From Albugo candida (taxonomy: Eukaryota > Oomycota > Peronosporomycetes > Albuginales), in assembly GCA_040437565.1 (NCBI GenBank), contig JBDOQK010000052.1:62001-126000 (forward strand): a stretch of 64,000 bases of DNA, read 5' to 3'. Under the pieces are notes generated by a model, which saw nothing but the letters and a program-made list of their open reading frames with translations, was not told the origin of the DNA and did not search any database. The position numbers were made by a program, and so were the translations under genes. Positions within the stretch are counted from its first letter, which is position 1; the number at the start of each line of letters is the position of its first letter. This document shows positions 44,254-55,520 of this stretch, one piece after another.

Positions 44254-45480
44254 CTATTGAATGCCCCCACCTAGATGTTCGGAGATTGCCCAAGCTTTAC
44301 TGCATTCCTTCGAGCACGATGTCTTCAAGCGATCAATGGAATTTTCTGGCAACGGGGCACTTCCACCAGCAGTGTCTATAACGCTTCTGGTGCATGTAGG
44401 CAACTGCATCAGTATCGATAAGTATGGTAATGATGATGGTTTCGTTCTTTCGGTCCACACAAAAGAGTGCAACTACAGCATTACCGCTCATTTCAGGATC
44501 CTCGAAACTCTCATTGAAAGATAAATCAATACAGTGGGTTCTTATTGCGCTACGCTTCACACATTGTCCCGTACTCGATGATAGGAGTGCTGGAGACTGT
44601 ACTGTCGGCGAATCATATGAACCATTAGAGTGCTGGTGATCTCGAGAACGCTCCAAAGACTACTGATGATGATTTTTAGTCACAGTACCCGATTTGGCGA
44701 AGCATGATCATTCCGACACATATTTTTGCTTTCATGTGTACATATTCTGGTAATAATATTGTGGCACGACATGGATCCACTACATCAACGATATTGCTTC
44801 AGTTGGATAGCACAGGATTTCAATCGTTTCCGTGATCTCTTGCGAATGAAATATTGATGTACCTCTGGTCAGATTGCAACTCTCCGCCGTTCAACCTCTG
44901 GGCTCACACTCATTTTCAAGTGGATGTCTTCGATTCAGCTCAATAATGCCGTTAATTTGGGTCGTGGTCGCGCATCTTTTCACACTAAAGGCTATCACAT
45001 CAATTCACGCCATCACACATTGTATCACTTGGTGACTGGAAGCATAGTCAATCTCTGCAAGGAGGGGATTGTACTTTTATATGAAGTGCATAGTTAAGCG
45101 TTATCCAGGATATTGAATCTGCTCGTTTTTCGCTGATAAGATGCACTGAACACGCACTCCCTGGCGATCATTTATATCGTTCTACTCATGAGGTTTTCCA
45201 GTTAATGTCGTTGAAATCATGCAGAAACGGAGGATGATAGTCAGAGTGATCATGAGTACCATCGGGCGTGGTGCCAAACAAATAGGTCAAGTATCTGTTT
45301 AAATGCATACCTGCTCCTTCTATGCGCACGAAAAGAGCAATAATAGAGACGTAGCATCGGCCTGCAATGACGGCAAATATGGAGGTGATCGATATCTGCT
45401 CTATCGTATAGAGCGACTGCGTAAATACGGACAGGCATGGATCCTTCGTTGTAAAGACGTGTGGGATCGACTGAGATAAG
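44254..45480 (-). repeat. Duplicated block X of the secreted-protein gene cluster (copy A)
   Basis: Noncoding or eroded sequence alignable by eye with 57140-58080. Shared stretches include ATCCACTACATCAACG.AATTGCTTCAGTTGGA, GGGTCGTGG.CGC.CATCTT and TGACTGGAAGCATAGT. Several 60-150-codon frames exist in both copies but none is conserved in frame, so I do not call a gene. Confidence 0.6.
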
Positions 45481-45793
45481 AACGAAGAAGGCCTTATTTC
45501 TGTGAACCGGGGGGGCAAGAGAGTACAATATCGTGCTCATGATTTCGACAGGATAAACATTTCGCGCACAAGTATCGCGACTTGGCATACAGGTTATTTG
45601 TGGCCAAGACGCATTGTGTCTCAGTCTGGCTTGGTTCGGCCATCCGTTTTGTCCTTCAAGCGAGATTTTTGAGATCGTTGAGAACGAGGGCAGCGAGTTC
45701 ACAGCTGTAGCCTCTCGTGCCCGGGTATGTGGACTGCAATGGGATTAGCAAGCTCCCGGCATAATTGCAATCAAATCAAGTGTACTATGTATT

Positions 45794-46836
45794 TTAGCTC
45801 TTATCGTCGGACTTCAGTATGAATCCGAACGATTGTTCATTGCTTTCTGTCTTTACTATGACAGTAAAAGCTTTCAAAAAATGAGCTCCCAGTAACCATT
45901 TATGTTCTTCATCCGATTTTTCGATGAGAAGAGTGGAGATATCCTTCCGTCTAGTAAAACTGTGAGGCCCCCAAAATGTTATAGAATCTTCCGAGTCGAA
46001 GCATAACTCCAATTCGATAGGATAGTATGAGTGTATGTGGCTTTGAAGAGTATCTGAACCATGTTCTTCATTAGCCCTAGCTTGCCGATCTCTTTAAAAT
46101 AGCTGGGCGGAATTTGTGTTGCTTCATTACCAAATTTAAAAGCAACCGATTCACCAGGAATGAAACGCTCGGAGATTTCACCGGTGCTGAATGATACGTA
46201 GCTTGCTTTTAATATATTTCCATTGAATGTTGGAGTGCCACTGGTACTGTTTCCAAAGTAAAAGCTCGGACAATCGGGAATGGTCCAACTCAGTGTGTAA
46301 ATTCCAGGATTTTCTCGAGTCTAGAAATCAGGGTCTATGCTGGCCATTCGAGACTCCGGATCAACGAATAATTCCTTCAGTCGAACTAGCTCATTAAGAG
46401 ATTCCGCTGTTAAACGCCAAGTTACAAAATGCCACTTATCGCCACCATGGTGATATCGAAAACGTTGTCTTGAGATGTCGAATAATGCCAGCCCTGATTC
46501 GGGGTATCTTTCCTCAGTATCTGATCGTATCTCACAAGAACGTGGCCGATCGTTCATGATGACTAATTTCATGGTATACGACTTCGTTTTTTTTTTCCCG
46601 CTGCACAAGTCCATAAAGAAGTGCTTTTTCGGCTTCGTGATTCCATTTTTGTCAAACTCTAATTTAGGATCGAATTCGACTTGCAATCCAAATCGTTCAT
46701 TTGAATAAGCCTTAGAATCACTGTTAGTCGATGCTGTCCTAACCAGTTGCGCGTACTGGGCAGCCACAAAGGGGTCATACGCGTGGAATACGCCAAGCAT
46801 AGCAAATTTACAAACTTTCAGATAATGATATTTCAT
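45794..46836 (-). pseudogene. Secreted aspartic-protease-like family member A (pseudogene)
   Basis: The first of four related minus-strand genes. From the ATG at 46836 it has the family's hydrophobic leader (FAMLGVFHAYDPFVAAQ). The frame meets one in-frame stop at about 46323 but homology goes straight on in the same frame (TLSWTIPDCPSFYFGN, AFKFGNEATQIPPSYFKEIG). A later frame change precedes the C-terminal block with WLLGAHFLKAFTVIV. The segment at the second catalytic site reads GNEAT instead of the protease DTGT/S. The 5' flank is shared with the other copies. It is a recent loss, since sequence is otherwise well preserved. Confidence 0.7.
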
Positions 46837-46909
46837 ATCTTGTACAGAGCGCTTTTTAGGAAATGAGGAAAAGTGATTGTTTATATGGTCCACGACCGGA
46901 CCAAACATG

Positions 46910-47050
46910 GAACGATGTTTCTTCAGTACCTTCCCAAATGTGGGATTGTTGCTTTCGATTCAAACTCATCTTAGTCCAGACAACGGGCACACATCCGATA
47001 AGGTGGACTCCAACTCAAAAGTTTCATTAAACGGCAACGTTTATAATCAA
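46910..47050 (-). repeat. Shared 5' flank of the secreted family (copy A)
   Basis: Upstream blocks GACCAAACATGGAACGATG, GTGGGATT, TTTCGATTCAAACTCATC and CACCCATCCGATAAGG-like sequence recur at 54225-54345, near 52450-52514 and, more diverged, 59835-59925. Probably a conserved promoter carried along with each gene copy. Confidence 0.55.
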
Positions 47051-47099
47051 AATTGGTACTTCATACCGACTTCATGGGCATGGAAGCGATCATTGAGGA

Positions 47100-48440
47100 C
47101 TGAGTAAAGCGACAACGTTGCGCAGAAATCCCGTAGTATGCTAGATTTCGTTAGAATTAATACGCTGTCATGTATGATCTATACTTTATATCTACTTTGT
47201 GGGTATGGAAGCGGACCTTAAGTATTATCATCAGATTGAAACACAAATAGAACTTTGGTAACAAGTACCTCCTGTATAAGGCGATTTGCTGCCACCTTTC
47301 GTGATAATAGAATCGTACTTAATACTCACTTAGTGGGTGGAGAAACCCATGCTTACAAATAAAGTCGTAGCGAAAGGTGTGCAGTAAATTCCACTTGGTC
47401 CCATAATCTGGAGAAACACATAAACGACAACTTCTATAAATTTGTACTTTATCGCAACAATTGGTGGACATGAAAAAACTTCGATCAAGATGGGAGGAAG
47501 CCGATATACGATCCAATTAAATCAGCAAATTCCGAAGAAAGTGCGTTTGTTCCATCACGTCTCTGCCTCTCAGCATCCTTGGCGATGACTGCGTCAAGCT
47601 TGTACAGCCTTTGTACGATGATCGATGTGTTTGAAGACGTTGAAGCGGGTTCAAACCCGGTTTCTACTAGTGGCTGGCATTATGATAAGAGACTTTGGTC
47701 AAGACGAAAGCTGTAAAGATCTAAAAGCGACANNNNNNNNNNNNNNNNNNNNNNNNNNNNNNNNNNNNNNNNNNNNNNNNNNNNNNNNNNNNNNNNNNNN
47801 NNNNNNNNNNNNNNNNNNNNNNNNNNNNNNNNAAGCTTGTACAGCCTTTGTACGATGATCGATGTGTTTGAAGACGTTGAAGCGGGTTCAAACCCGGTTT
47901 CTACTAGTGGCTGGCATTATGATAAGAGACTTTGGTCAAGACGAAAGCTGTAAAGATCTAAAAGCGACAGAATTTCGAAGCTGTAAAAAAGTGAATACTT
48001 GGATGCTTGAGATCGCTATATAGCTTTCCAGGAACGTGGAGACGCACTGGGTTTTGATGCAAGTCAATACTACTGTAGCCCGCGTGTCATCAGTAACTAT
48101 TTCCAGTCAAGTGACTACATCTGCTTCGCTAGTTTGAATCAGCAAAATACACTTGCTCGAGCGAGCTGGTAGGGATCATTGCGGTCTTATGATTGTTCAA
48201 TTATCTGTATTGAAGTGCAACCAAAAAATTATCGCGCAGAGATTTGGACACGAAAGGTTCCCGTTACGCCTCTTGCACACTTCATTGCACATTATGGTGT
48301 CATCACAAAGATGCAGGTCGTCGAGGGACCTGCAAGCAGTGGTTGGAGCTCACTATCTTATGGCCGGCTCCTAGCTTGTCGTAAGCCCAAAGATGTTCTT
48401 GCAGCAAATAAACGCTGCACTGCACTTACAGCGCTGTAGT
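47100..48440 (-). repeat. Duplicated block Y of the cluster (copy A), with gap
   Basis: Matches 54400-55520, with shared stretches such as TTAATACGCTGTCAT.TATGATCT, GGAAGCGGACC.TAAGTAT, CAGCAAAATACACT and TTGGTTGGAGCTCA-like sequence. A 100-N gap (47733-47832) has identical 137-bp flanks at 47596-47732 and 47833-47969. No gene is supported. Confidence 0.6.
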
Positions 48441-48755
48441 ATGAATGCTTGGTCAAAGCGACTGATTTTATGTCTACTTTCTAGCGCCAAACAGATCATA
48501 GGAGGCAACCATATCATAATCATTTGTGACAGTACAGTACAGCTATGCATACCGCCTTGCAATTTAAGAATGAATGTTCGATATCAATCACGAGCTGCAT
48601 CGTGACGATTTTCCGCCAATCCTTTGCAATTCACACGTAAATTGTCTCCTGAATGNNNNNNNNNNNNNNNNNNNNNNNNNNNNNNNNNNNNNNNNNNNNN
48701 NNNNNNNNNNNNNNNNNNNNNNNNNNNNNNNNNNNNNNNNNNNNNNNNNNNNNNN
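48441..48755. other. Noncoding contig end and gap
   Basis: A short sequence with a repeat-like stretch near 48545-48620, ending at the gap 48656-48755. No gene seen. Confidence 0.4.
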
Positions 48756-48875
48756 AATGAATCCCATTGTGCTCGCCACAAGCACCAAGGAATCCTTTGG
48801 GATACGTCAAATGCAGCAGCAGGCAGTGTATATGACGGGATTGCTAACGAAATGCGTACGATAGTCGATTGCGTC

Positions 48876-49315
48876 CTATTTGGTAACCTCAGGAAGCTCA
48901 ATTCGACCAATTCCGGGCATCAATCGAGTCGGAATCGCTTCATCCATAAGCCGGGATGTCGACGAAATTCTGCCTGCATTCGCATTTGAGCGCTTACGAG
49001 TCGATTCACTCGATTGTAGACGACGTATTTTTGTGACAGAATCCAGCCTCCCGGGCATACTTGGTTTTTTATTCAACGAGGTTTTCTTTGTCGCTTTTGT
49101 GGTCGCAGTACGCTCCATTTTGGCTCGTTGTGTTTTTGATATTGGCACTCTTAACGAAGAAGAACTGCTACGATTCGCTTTTGCCTTTGGTGGGGGTTTG
49201 CTATTGCTCTCTCGCGATTCAATCGTTTTGATGTGTCGATGGGTCGCTTCTTCGGGTCCGACTTGTTCCAATTCGAAAGTGTGATCCTCTTTTTCAGGCG
49301 TGGATTCCTCGATAT
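48876..49315 (-). CDS. C-terminal fragment of an unrecognised basic Ser/Thr-rich protein
   Basis: A 560-bp contig between two gaps carries an open minus-strand frame from the gap edge at 49315 to a stop at 48876, about 146 codons. It begins IEESTPEKEDHTFELEQVGP and is rich in Lys, Arg, Ser and Thr (KANRSSSSSLRVP, TTKATKKTSLNKK), with no hydrophobic core. It looks like the disordered tail of a larger protein whose upstream part is missing. The next contig does not continue it. Family unknown. Confidence 0.45.
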
Positions 49316-49647
49316 NNNNNNNNNNNNNNNNNNNNNNNNNNNNNNNNNNNNNNNNNNNNNNNNNNNNNNNNNNNNNNNNNNNNNNNNNNNNNNNNNNNNN
49401 NNNNNNNNNNNNNNNAAATTTGATTGAGAATTGGAAGGAGATAATGACAGCAGATCCATTTTCGGTGTGCTCACTGCATACACAGCACTACTAAAGTGCA
49501 GTGACTCGAGATAGACGCCTTCACGCATGAATCCTTTCAGTGGAGATGCCCATCCATCCCACATAACCTGCAGCCAGTGAAATCTTCATGCCGCAACAAT
49601 ACGCGAGGATACTGGTCCATATCTGGGTATTTGGAGGCCACGCTTTC

Positions 49648-50336
49648 TACCGATTGATCAGAGGGATACCGAGTCTCAAATTCTTCATTGGTTCTACTCC
49701 ATCAGCCACCGCGATCCCTGTATACTCGTCCACACTTGTTTCCTGCTCAAAACGACTCGTGCAGTGATATAACGCATCAGGATATATATGAACCTCTTCT
49801 TCAACGCTCATAGTCGCAGTGTCCACGTGTATCTCAGGCTGTGTTGGCGATTGAGAAGGTGTTGAAGTTCCAGTAAACTCCTTGATTTCGCCTTGGATGG
49901 CTGCTCAATCTATCCAAAAGCTGGCTCATGAGTTTTTGCATGATCCAGTCAAAGTCACCATTATTCCGATGATCTGGCTGCGTCAATTTCGGTAACGCAG
50001 ATTGTAGAAGTCGTTGAGGATCGCGCACGTGATGCTCACATTCACGCCCTTCTCCAAAAGTATCATCACACTCGAAAGAATCTCNNNNNNNNNNNNNNNN
50101 NNNNNNNNNNNNNNNNNNNNNNNNNNNNNNNNNNNNNNNNNNNNNNNNNNNNNNNNNNNNNNNNNNNNNNNNNNNNNNNNNNNNCAGTGATATAACGCAT
50201 CAGGATATATATGAACCTCTTCTTCAACGCTCATAGTCGCAGTGTCCACGAGTATCTCAGGCTGTGTTGGCGATTGAGAAGGTGTTGAAGTTCCAGTAAA
50301 CTCCTTGATTTCGCCTTGGATGGCTCGTGCATACAT
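49648..50336 (-). other. Coding-like fragments with an internal duplication
   Basis: Minus-strand frames read like protein but do not join cleanly. One is DWIMQKLMSQLLDRLS (with QRLLQSALPKLTQPDH before it); the other is [20 protein letters not shown], then [13 protein letters not shown], ending in a stop at 49648. A 143-bp segment, 49761-49903, recurs at 50185-50327 beyond the 100-N gap (50085-50184) with one difference, and the sequences beyond it differ. Unlike the other gaps, the left copy is internal to its contig, so this is either a real duplication or a misjoin. No family recognised. Confidence 0.35.
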
Positions 50337-50815
50337 TCCTTTTGGATCTCGCTACATGGCTACAGAGATATTCACATCCACAAAGACTTTATGAAATGGA
50401 ATGCCTATTTGCTTGTGCGTTTCTCAGACAACTTTTCGGTCTTCTCGAATGGAGATATCAAGGTCACTAGTGCGATGACACCCGTTTCCTGCTCGACGAA
50501 TACTCTCTCTTCGATCGGCGATTGTATAAGTCTTGATTGAGCCCCATTCGAAGGTTACATTAGAAGAAAGAGAAATCCAGACGGAGACACGTCAAACGCA
50601 ATAACACGGTCAATTGTAGAACTGAGGCGGAAGGTGTCGGGTCGAAGTTGCTTCACCTTAACCAAGTGCTCTTCTCTCTTTCATCGTCGGAATTATCTTG
50701 CTCCACTGGGCGATAGATTGTTCATGGATACATTGGAATTGTCTGGCTTCAGCAGATCAATCTGGGCTACTCTCAATCAGTTCTCAGAGGAGCTATTTGG
50801 CTGGATGCATTCGCG
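50337..50815. other. Noncoding, nothing recognised
   Basis: Several short frames on both strands, none resembling a known family or conserved in the sister units. Confidence 0.4.
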
Positions 50816-50819
50816 CTTA

Positions 50820-51290
50820 TCGTGAAGCCAAAGTCTCTCATGGTCATTCTGAATGTAGCACGGTGAGACTCGGTCATGCTCCGTTCATGCAAAAAAGGAT
50901 CCTAATATTAGTGAATATGGATTTAATATGTAAATGCGATTCGAATCAGCCAATTGGTTCTGTCATGAGCACTAAAGAATGCAGAACCGCAATATCATAT
51001 ATTTTTTGTCGGCGAGCAATCGCAGTCAGTTTGATTCCATGCATAGACATACTTTCTCGATCGTGTAGAGAATACGTCATATATTGATAGAGACGTAGTG
51101 TACGCTTTGAATGCATAGATGATCGGTGCTTCAGGATAGGGTCACGCATTTGAACATTCTTTCACGCAGAAATACTGACGTCCGTGTCAACTACGGCCAA
51201 TGCGTAATATTTTGTTTGTAGAAGGATGCGCGGCCATAGTCCTTCATATCTACTCATTTGACAAAAGGAAACCTACTTGGAGCAGTTGAG
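50820..51290 (-). repeat. Duplicated block Z of the cluster (copy B)
   Basis: Aligns with 52620-52960 and 58130-58470 around shared blocks such as GACGTYCG followed by TCTACGGCCAA and the GCGCGGCCAT or GCGCGGACAT stretch. It lies just downstream (3') of the family gene in each unit. Confidence 0.5.
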
Positions 51291-51433
51291 ATGGTATCAT
51301 GATTAGAACTTTGAATCTCGAGGGTTGCGTAGCCTTCTTTATTATTCGTTATCTCAGATATACTAGCGAAAATGTACTATTCGAAATTGGGGCAAATAGC
51401 ATTCAAGTGAAGCTTGCTATGTATACTGAGTAT

Positions 51434-52392
51434 TTATCTTCTTGGATGAACAAATGTTTCTTTTACTTGTTTTTCCCGTTCGATGATTTGCATCTCATCC
51501 TTTCCTGAATCTATTATGGTAGTATAATGTTTTAGGAAAGGACCACCCACTACCCATTCATTGTCATTCTGCGATTCCGTAAGAAGAAGATCGCCACTAG
51601 AAGTGTGGGTTTCTATCATCCCGAAAAGTTGTATGGATTTCAGGCTAATCTGCATTAGTGATGAGCGAGTATAGTCTGGAGTGTTACCTTTATCCATCGA
51701 ATAATCGGGGGTTTTCTCATTGAACTTGGTAATGAACTTGTGATTTTACCAGCGTTTTCATAAACTTTTCTCGGAACTTGTGTTGCGACATTACCAATTA
51801 CGAACTTGACTATTTGGTGACTGTACAAAACATTTTGGAATTCAACAGTGGCCACTACAATGGAATTTTTCATGGATATCTGTACTGAGGGTCCTGGATT
51901 TCCGTGAAATATATTTCCAAAGTAGACATGCGTATTTTTTTGCGATATATCTCCAAGGTATAAATACGGATCATCGTTCTTCCAAATGAACGAAAAAATA
52001 TGGGGATCTAATCCTACGTGTGTCAACACTGATGCTAAGCTCCGGTAAAGCGAACAAACGGTAGTTTTAAGTCCCTGCGCCAAATCAACTGCTTGATATT
52101 TCCAAGTCGTGTGGTACCCATTGCCAATCGCTGTCGTTACGGCTGACGAATCGTCTTCGAAGACTAACTCCATAGTGTACGAATTATCGCCGGGGTTTTC
52201 TAGCTCCGGAATAACACCATCTGGTTCGGCGCTCAAAGGAGGATCAAATTTGACTTTCAAACCAAAATACTTGCTTTTACCATCCGATAAGGTCCTGACC
52301 ATTTTCGCATACTGGCCAACCACAAAAGGGGACCACGCGTGGAATACTCCGAACACAGCAAGTCCATACGCTTTTAAATATTGATATTGCAT
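51434..52392 (-). CDS. Secreted aspartic-protease-like family member B
   Basis: The start chosen is the ATG at 52392, giving the family leader MQYQYLKAYGLAVFGVFHAW, a likely signal peptide; the frame itself opens 39 codons further upstream. Later blocks are FSFIWKNDDPYLYLGD and FVIGNVATQVP, where the catalytic Asp of A1 proteases is replaced (GNVAT). The final block with WVVGGPFLKHYTTIID is in another frame. A 38-bp GT-AG interval with ATGCAG acceptor, from about 51693, would join them (WIK to ISLKS), short for an intron here. So the gene is either intact with a tiny intron or recently shifted. Mature protein about 290 residues. Function unknown; probably secreted. Confidence 0.62.
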
Positions 52393-52514
52393 ATCTTGTG
52401 TAGAGCGCTGTTTGGAGAATGAAGAAGATTGCTTATGCAAAAGGACCACGACCGGACCAAACATGGAACGATGTTTGATTTTCCCGAAGTGGGATCGATC
52501 CAAGCTCATCGTTG

Positions 52515-52614
52515 NNNNNNNNNNNNNNNNNNNNNNNNNNNNNNNNNNNNNNNNNNNNNNNNNNNNNNNNNNNNNNNNNNNNNNNNNNNNNNNNNNNNNN
52601 NNNNNNNNNNNNNN
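52515..52614. other. 100-N gap between units B and C
   Basis: The gap lies just upstream of member B. Its flanks do not overlap, so real sequence is missing here. Confidence 0.8.
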
Positions 52615-52619
52615 TCAAA

Positions 52620-52990
52620 AATCGGTGCTTCAGAATAGGGTGGAGCGTTTGGTTATGTATGCCACAGTAAATTATATATGTGGAAGCGAAGGATCCTGAA
52701 CCAGCTATCTTTTCTAGATCTCGCCGAGAGCGGAAGAGGCTACTGAGCTCAATTCTATAATTTTGACTGGAACGCATACGCGCACAAACCATTGACGTTC
52801 GGCTTATCCACGGCGAAAGGTAATTTGTCTTTGTACAACTACGCGCGGCCATCATCCTCGATATCTTATGCTTGACCCAACTGACAAAAAACGTTCACGT
52901 GAAGCAGCGAAGGTAACTTAGAAGAATGGCATTACGCTGCAAAACTGTGCTTTCTTCAGGGTCTAATTGTCAACGAGCTAAAATTGATTA
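52620..52990 (-). repeat. Duplicated block Z of the cluster (copy C)
   Basis: Similar to 58190-58560 (CTATCTTTTCTAGATCTC, GAGGCTACTGAGCTC, TACAACTACGCGCGG) and to 50820-51290. Noncoding. Confidence 0.55.
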
Positions 52991-53060
52991 GAATACTTGG
53001 GCACAATTGCACTGAAACGAAGCTGGCTATGTATATTGAGTATTTATCTTTTTGGATGTA

Positions 53061-54173
53061 CTACATATCTCTTGTGCTTCGCCCTTTGAACTTTCGAACA
53101 GATCTGAACCTTACCATTTTGTTGCGTGTGTCTACAATGGCAGTATAAGCCTTCAAAAGTGAAGAACCCATGACCCATTCACCTGCTCTTGTCGACTTCT
53201 CGATGAGTAAACCACAGCGATCATGCTGCCTGACAAAACTTTGTTCCGCCAGCAATGTCACAAATTTTTGCCCGGCGTGCTTCATTGTTAATTCGAGGAG
53301 ATTGTCTGAGGTGCCATGTTTGGCCATAAAAGCATCGAGTTGTGAGCAATCCATTTTGTAGTGACCATCTTCGCTGAGACTGAGATCAAGCCCCTTCTTG
53401 CCGATCTCTTCGAATATTTCAGGCGGAACTTGTGTTGCATCATTATCAAATTGAAGAGTAACTTTTTGTTTAGGATAAGAATGTTGTAGGAATTCGATAG
53501 CGACATCTGATAGTGCTGATTCTGTTAATTGTGCCTCTGGAGTGAATGAATGCTCTTCTGCCTTTGGATAGAATGAATGCTCCTCCGTAGATAATTCTCC
53601 AAGGTACAAATCCGGATTATCGTAACGATTCCAAATCAACGAGTAAAACCCTACAATTTCTGGAAAGTAGACTTGAGCATTGATACTAGTCTTCGGGTAA
53701 ACGTATAATTCTTTCCGTTCAACTGACTCCTTCAGAGATTTCCATGTTTTTTTCCAAGCCGTACAGTATATACCACCGTTGATACGTTGCTTTGTAGTAC
53801 ATTCTCTTTCCATGTTGTATAGTCGCAGCCATGAAATGAAGTTATCCAGCAACGACGCCTTATATCTTTGTCCAGTAGTCCTCGCCATTTCTTCTTGCCT
53901 AACTGAAGCTGTCTGAGATTTCGTGATAAGTAGTTTGATAGTATACTCTTCTTTGCTAATAGGTTGTGGATCCATGAGAGTTCCATCATTGTTGGTTTTC
54001 ACAGAAGGCGTGATTTCGACTTCCAATCCAAATCGTTTTACAAAATGGTCGGAGCCACGGCTGGTCGGTGATGCCTCGACCATTTTCACATACTGGCCAG
54101 CCGCAAAAGACCCCCAAGCGTGCAATACTCCAACCACAGCAAGTCCATACGCTTCCAGATGATAATATTTCAT
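53061..54173 (-). CDS. Secreted aspartic-protease-like protein, member C (catalytic motifs lost)
   Basis: An intact intronless frame of 370 codons. Residues 1-26 (MKYYHLEAYGLAVVGVLHAW...) form a signal peptide with likely cleavage near AAG-QY. The N-terminal half has no DTGS-type motif. The C-terminal half follows the pepsin (A1) second lobe: FYSLIWNR near 176 and LYLGELS near 189; then VTLQFDNDATQVPPEIF at 238-254, where proteases have DTGTS; DGHYKMDCSQL at 269-279; LTMKHAGQKFVTLL near 295; and EWVMGSSLLKAYTAIVDTR at 332-350, equivalent to the W-I-L-G-D-x-F-L-R-x-Y-Y-T-V-F-D tail. Both catalytic sites are altered, so it should be a binding protein of protease fold, not an enzyme. The C terminus is basic. 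Role in the host interaction (inhibitor decoy or receptor ligand) is speculation. Confidence 0.72.
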   Translation of the reverse strand: MKYYHLEAYGLAVVGVLHAWGSFAAGQYVKMVEASPTSRGSDHFVKRFGLEVEITPSVKTNNDGTLMDPQPISKEEYTIKLLITKSQTASVRQEEMARTTGQRYKASLLDNFISWLRLYNMERECTTKQRINGGIYCTAWKKTWKSLKESVERKELYVYPKTSINAQVYFPEIVGFYSLIWNRYDNPDLYLGELSTEEHSFYPKAEEHSFTPEAQLTESALSDVAIEFLQHSYPKQKVTLQFDNDATQVPPEIFEEIGKKGLDLSLSEDGHYKMDCSQLDAFMAKHGTSDNLLELTMKHAGQKFVTLLAEQSFVRQHDRCGLLIEKSTRAGEWVMGSSLLKAYTAIVDTRNKMVRFRSVRKFKGRSTRDM

Positions 54174-54179
54174 TCCTTC

Positions 54180-55520
54180 TGCAGAGCGCTTTTTGTAGAA
54201 TTAAAAAGATTGATTATGCGAATGGACCTCGACCGGACCAAGCATGGGACGATGTTCCTCCAGTACCATCCCTAAAGTGGGATTGTAGCTTTCGATTCAA
54301 ACTCATCTTTGGGTACAGACAACGGGCACCCATCCGATAAGGTTGGCTTCACCTGAGTAACGCTATGAAGCTAGCAACTTTTGTAATTTAGAATGGTACT
54401 TCATACCGGCTTTGTGGGTATGGGAGCGGCCATTGAGGACTGAATATAGCGACAACAAGTTGCGCAGAAATCCGGCAGTATGCTACACCTCCTTAGAGTT
54501 AATACGCTGTCATTTATGATCTCTGTACTTTATGTCTACTTTGGGGGTAAGGAAGCGGACCCTAAGTATCATCATCGGATTGAAAGCTATACAGAACTCT
54601 GGTCGCATGCGCCTCCCTGTACAAGGTGATATACTAACACCTTTTGTAGAATTCGAATCATACTTTATACTGACTTAGTGGTACAATAAGGCATATTTAC
54701 GATTATAGTCAGAGCGAAAGGTGCCCAGTACTCGTGGTCGCATTGCATTGCCTTGATAAACGCATAAACGGCAATTGTTATGATTTAGAATTCGTACTTT
54801 ATCGCATAGTTTTGTGGCAAGAAAAAAGATCACGGTCGAGATGCGAGGAAGCCGATAAACGATCCATTTGATCAGCAACCTCGTGGAAAATGCGAAAGTG
54901 TTATCGCTTTCGAGCCTTCACAGTATAAGTCACTGGTCGATGGTTGTGTCAAACTGAGCAGTCCTTCTACGCTGATCAGTTTTTTTGAAGGCGTTAGGGT
55001 TGGTTCGAAACTGGCACCTACCGACTCTTGCATTCGAATATGACACTTTGACCAAGCTGCAAAAATGTCGAAGACATCAACTTTTCAAGCGGTAAATTTA
55101 GAAAGTTGGATGTTTACAGGCACTATTGAGCTCTTTAGGAACGTCGAGATGCAGCGGGCATTGATGTGGAACGAACTCAGTTCAGTTGGCACGATAGCCC
55201 TGCTCGTAGTCAAGTGATTACATGTGGTACGCTGGTTTGACTCAGCAAAATACACTCTGTGTGAGTAAACTGATATGGCTCATTGCATTCTTCAAATTGT
55301 TGAATGGTTGTATTAACGTGAAACAAAAAAAAGTATTACGGAGATTCGGACACGAAGTTTCGCGTCGCTTGCAAACCCCATCGCACATTCTGGTGTCATC
55401 AAAGCGAAGCAGGTCGTGGAGTGACTTCAAAGCGTTGGTTGGAGCTCATGGTCTTTTAGCTTGCTCCCGAGCAAAAAGATCTTCAAGTCAAAAGCATTAT
55501 ACAAATTGATCGGTTCAATC
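54180..55520 (-). repeat. Shared 5' flank and duplicated block Y (copy C)
   Basis: 54225-54345 repeats the 5' flank seen at 46910-47050. 54400-55520 aligns with 47100-48440 over several hundred bases in patches. No gene supported. Confidence 0.55.

Noticed and set aside
44333-44656. 107-codon minus-strand frame
   Set aside because: The duplicated counterpart near 57150-57430 is not open in the corresponding frame.
45186-45702. Two overlapping minus-strand frames of 110 and 150 codons
   Set aside because: No family resemblance and the frame is not kept in the sister block at 57140-58080, so probably chance frames.
47640-47670. Possible tRNA B box (GGTTCAAACCC)
   Set aside because: No matching acceptor stem, A box or anticodon arm upstream, and the T-stem has a G-G mismatch. 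The corresponding place in the sister unit (~55000) is no better.
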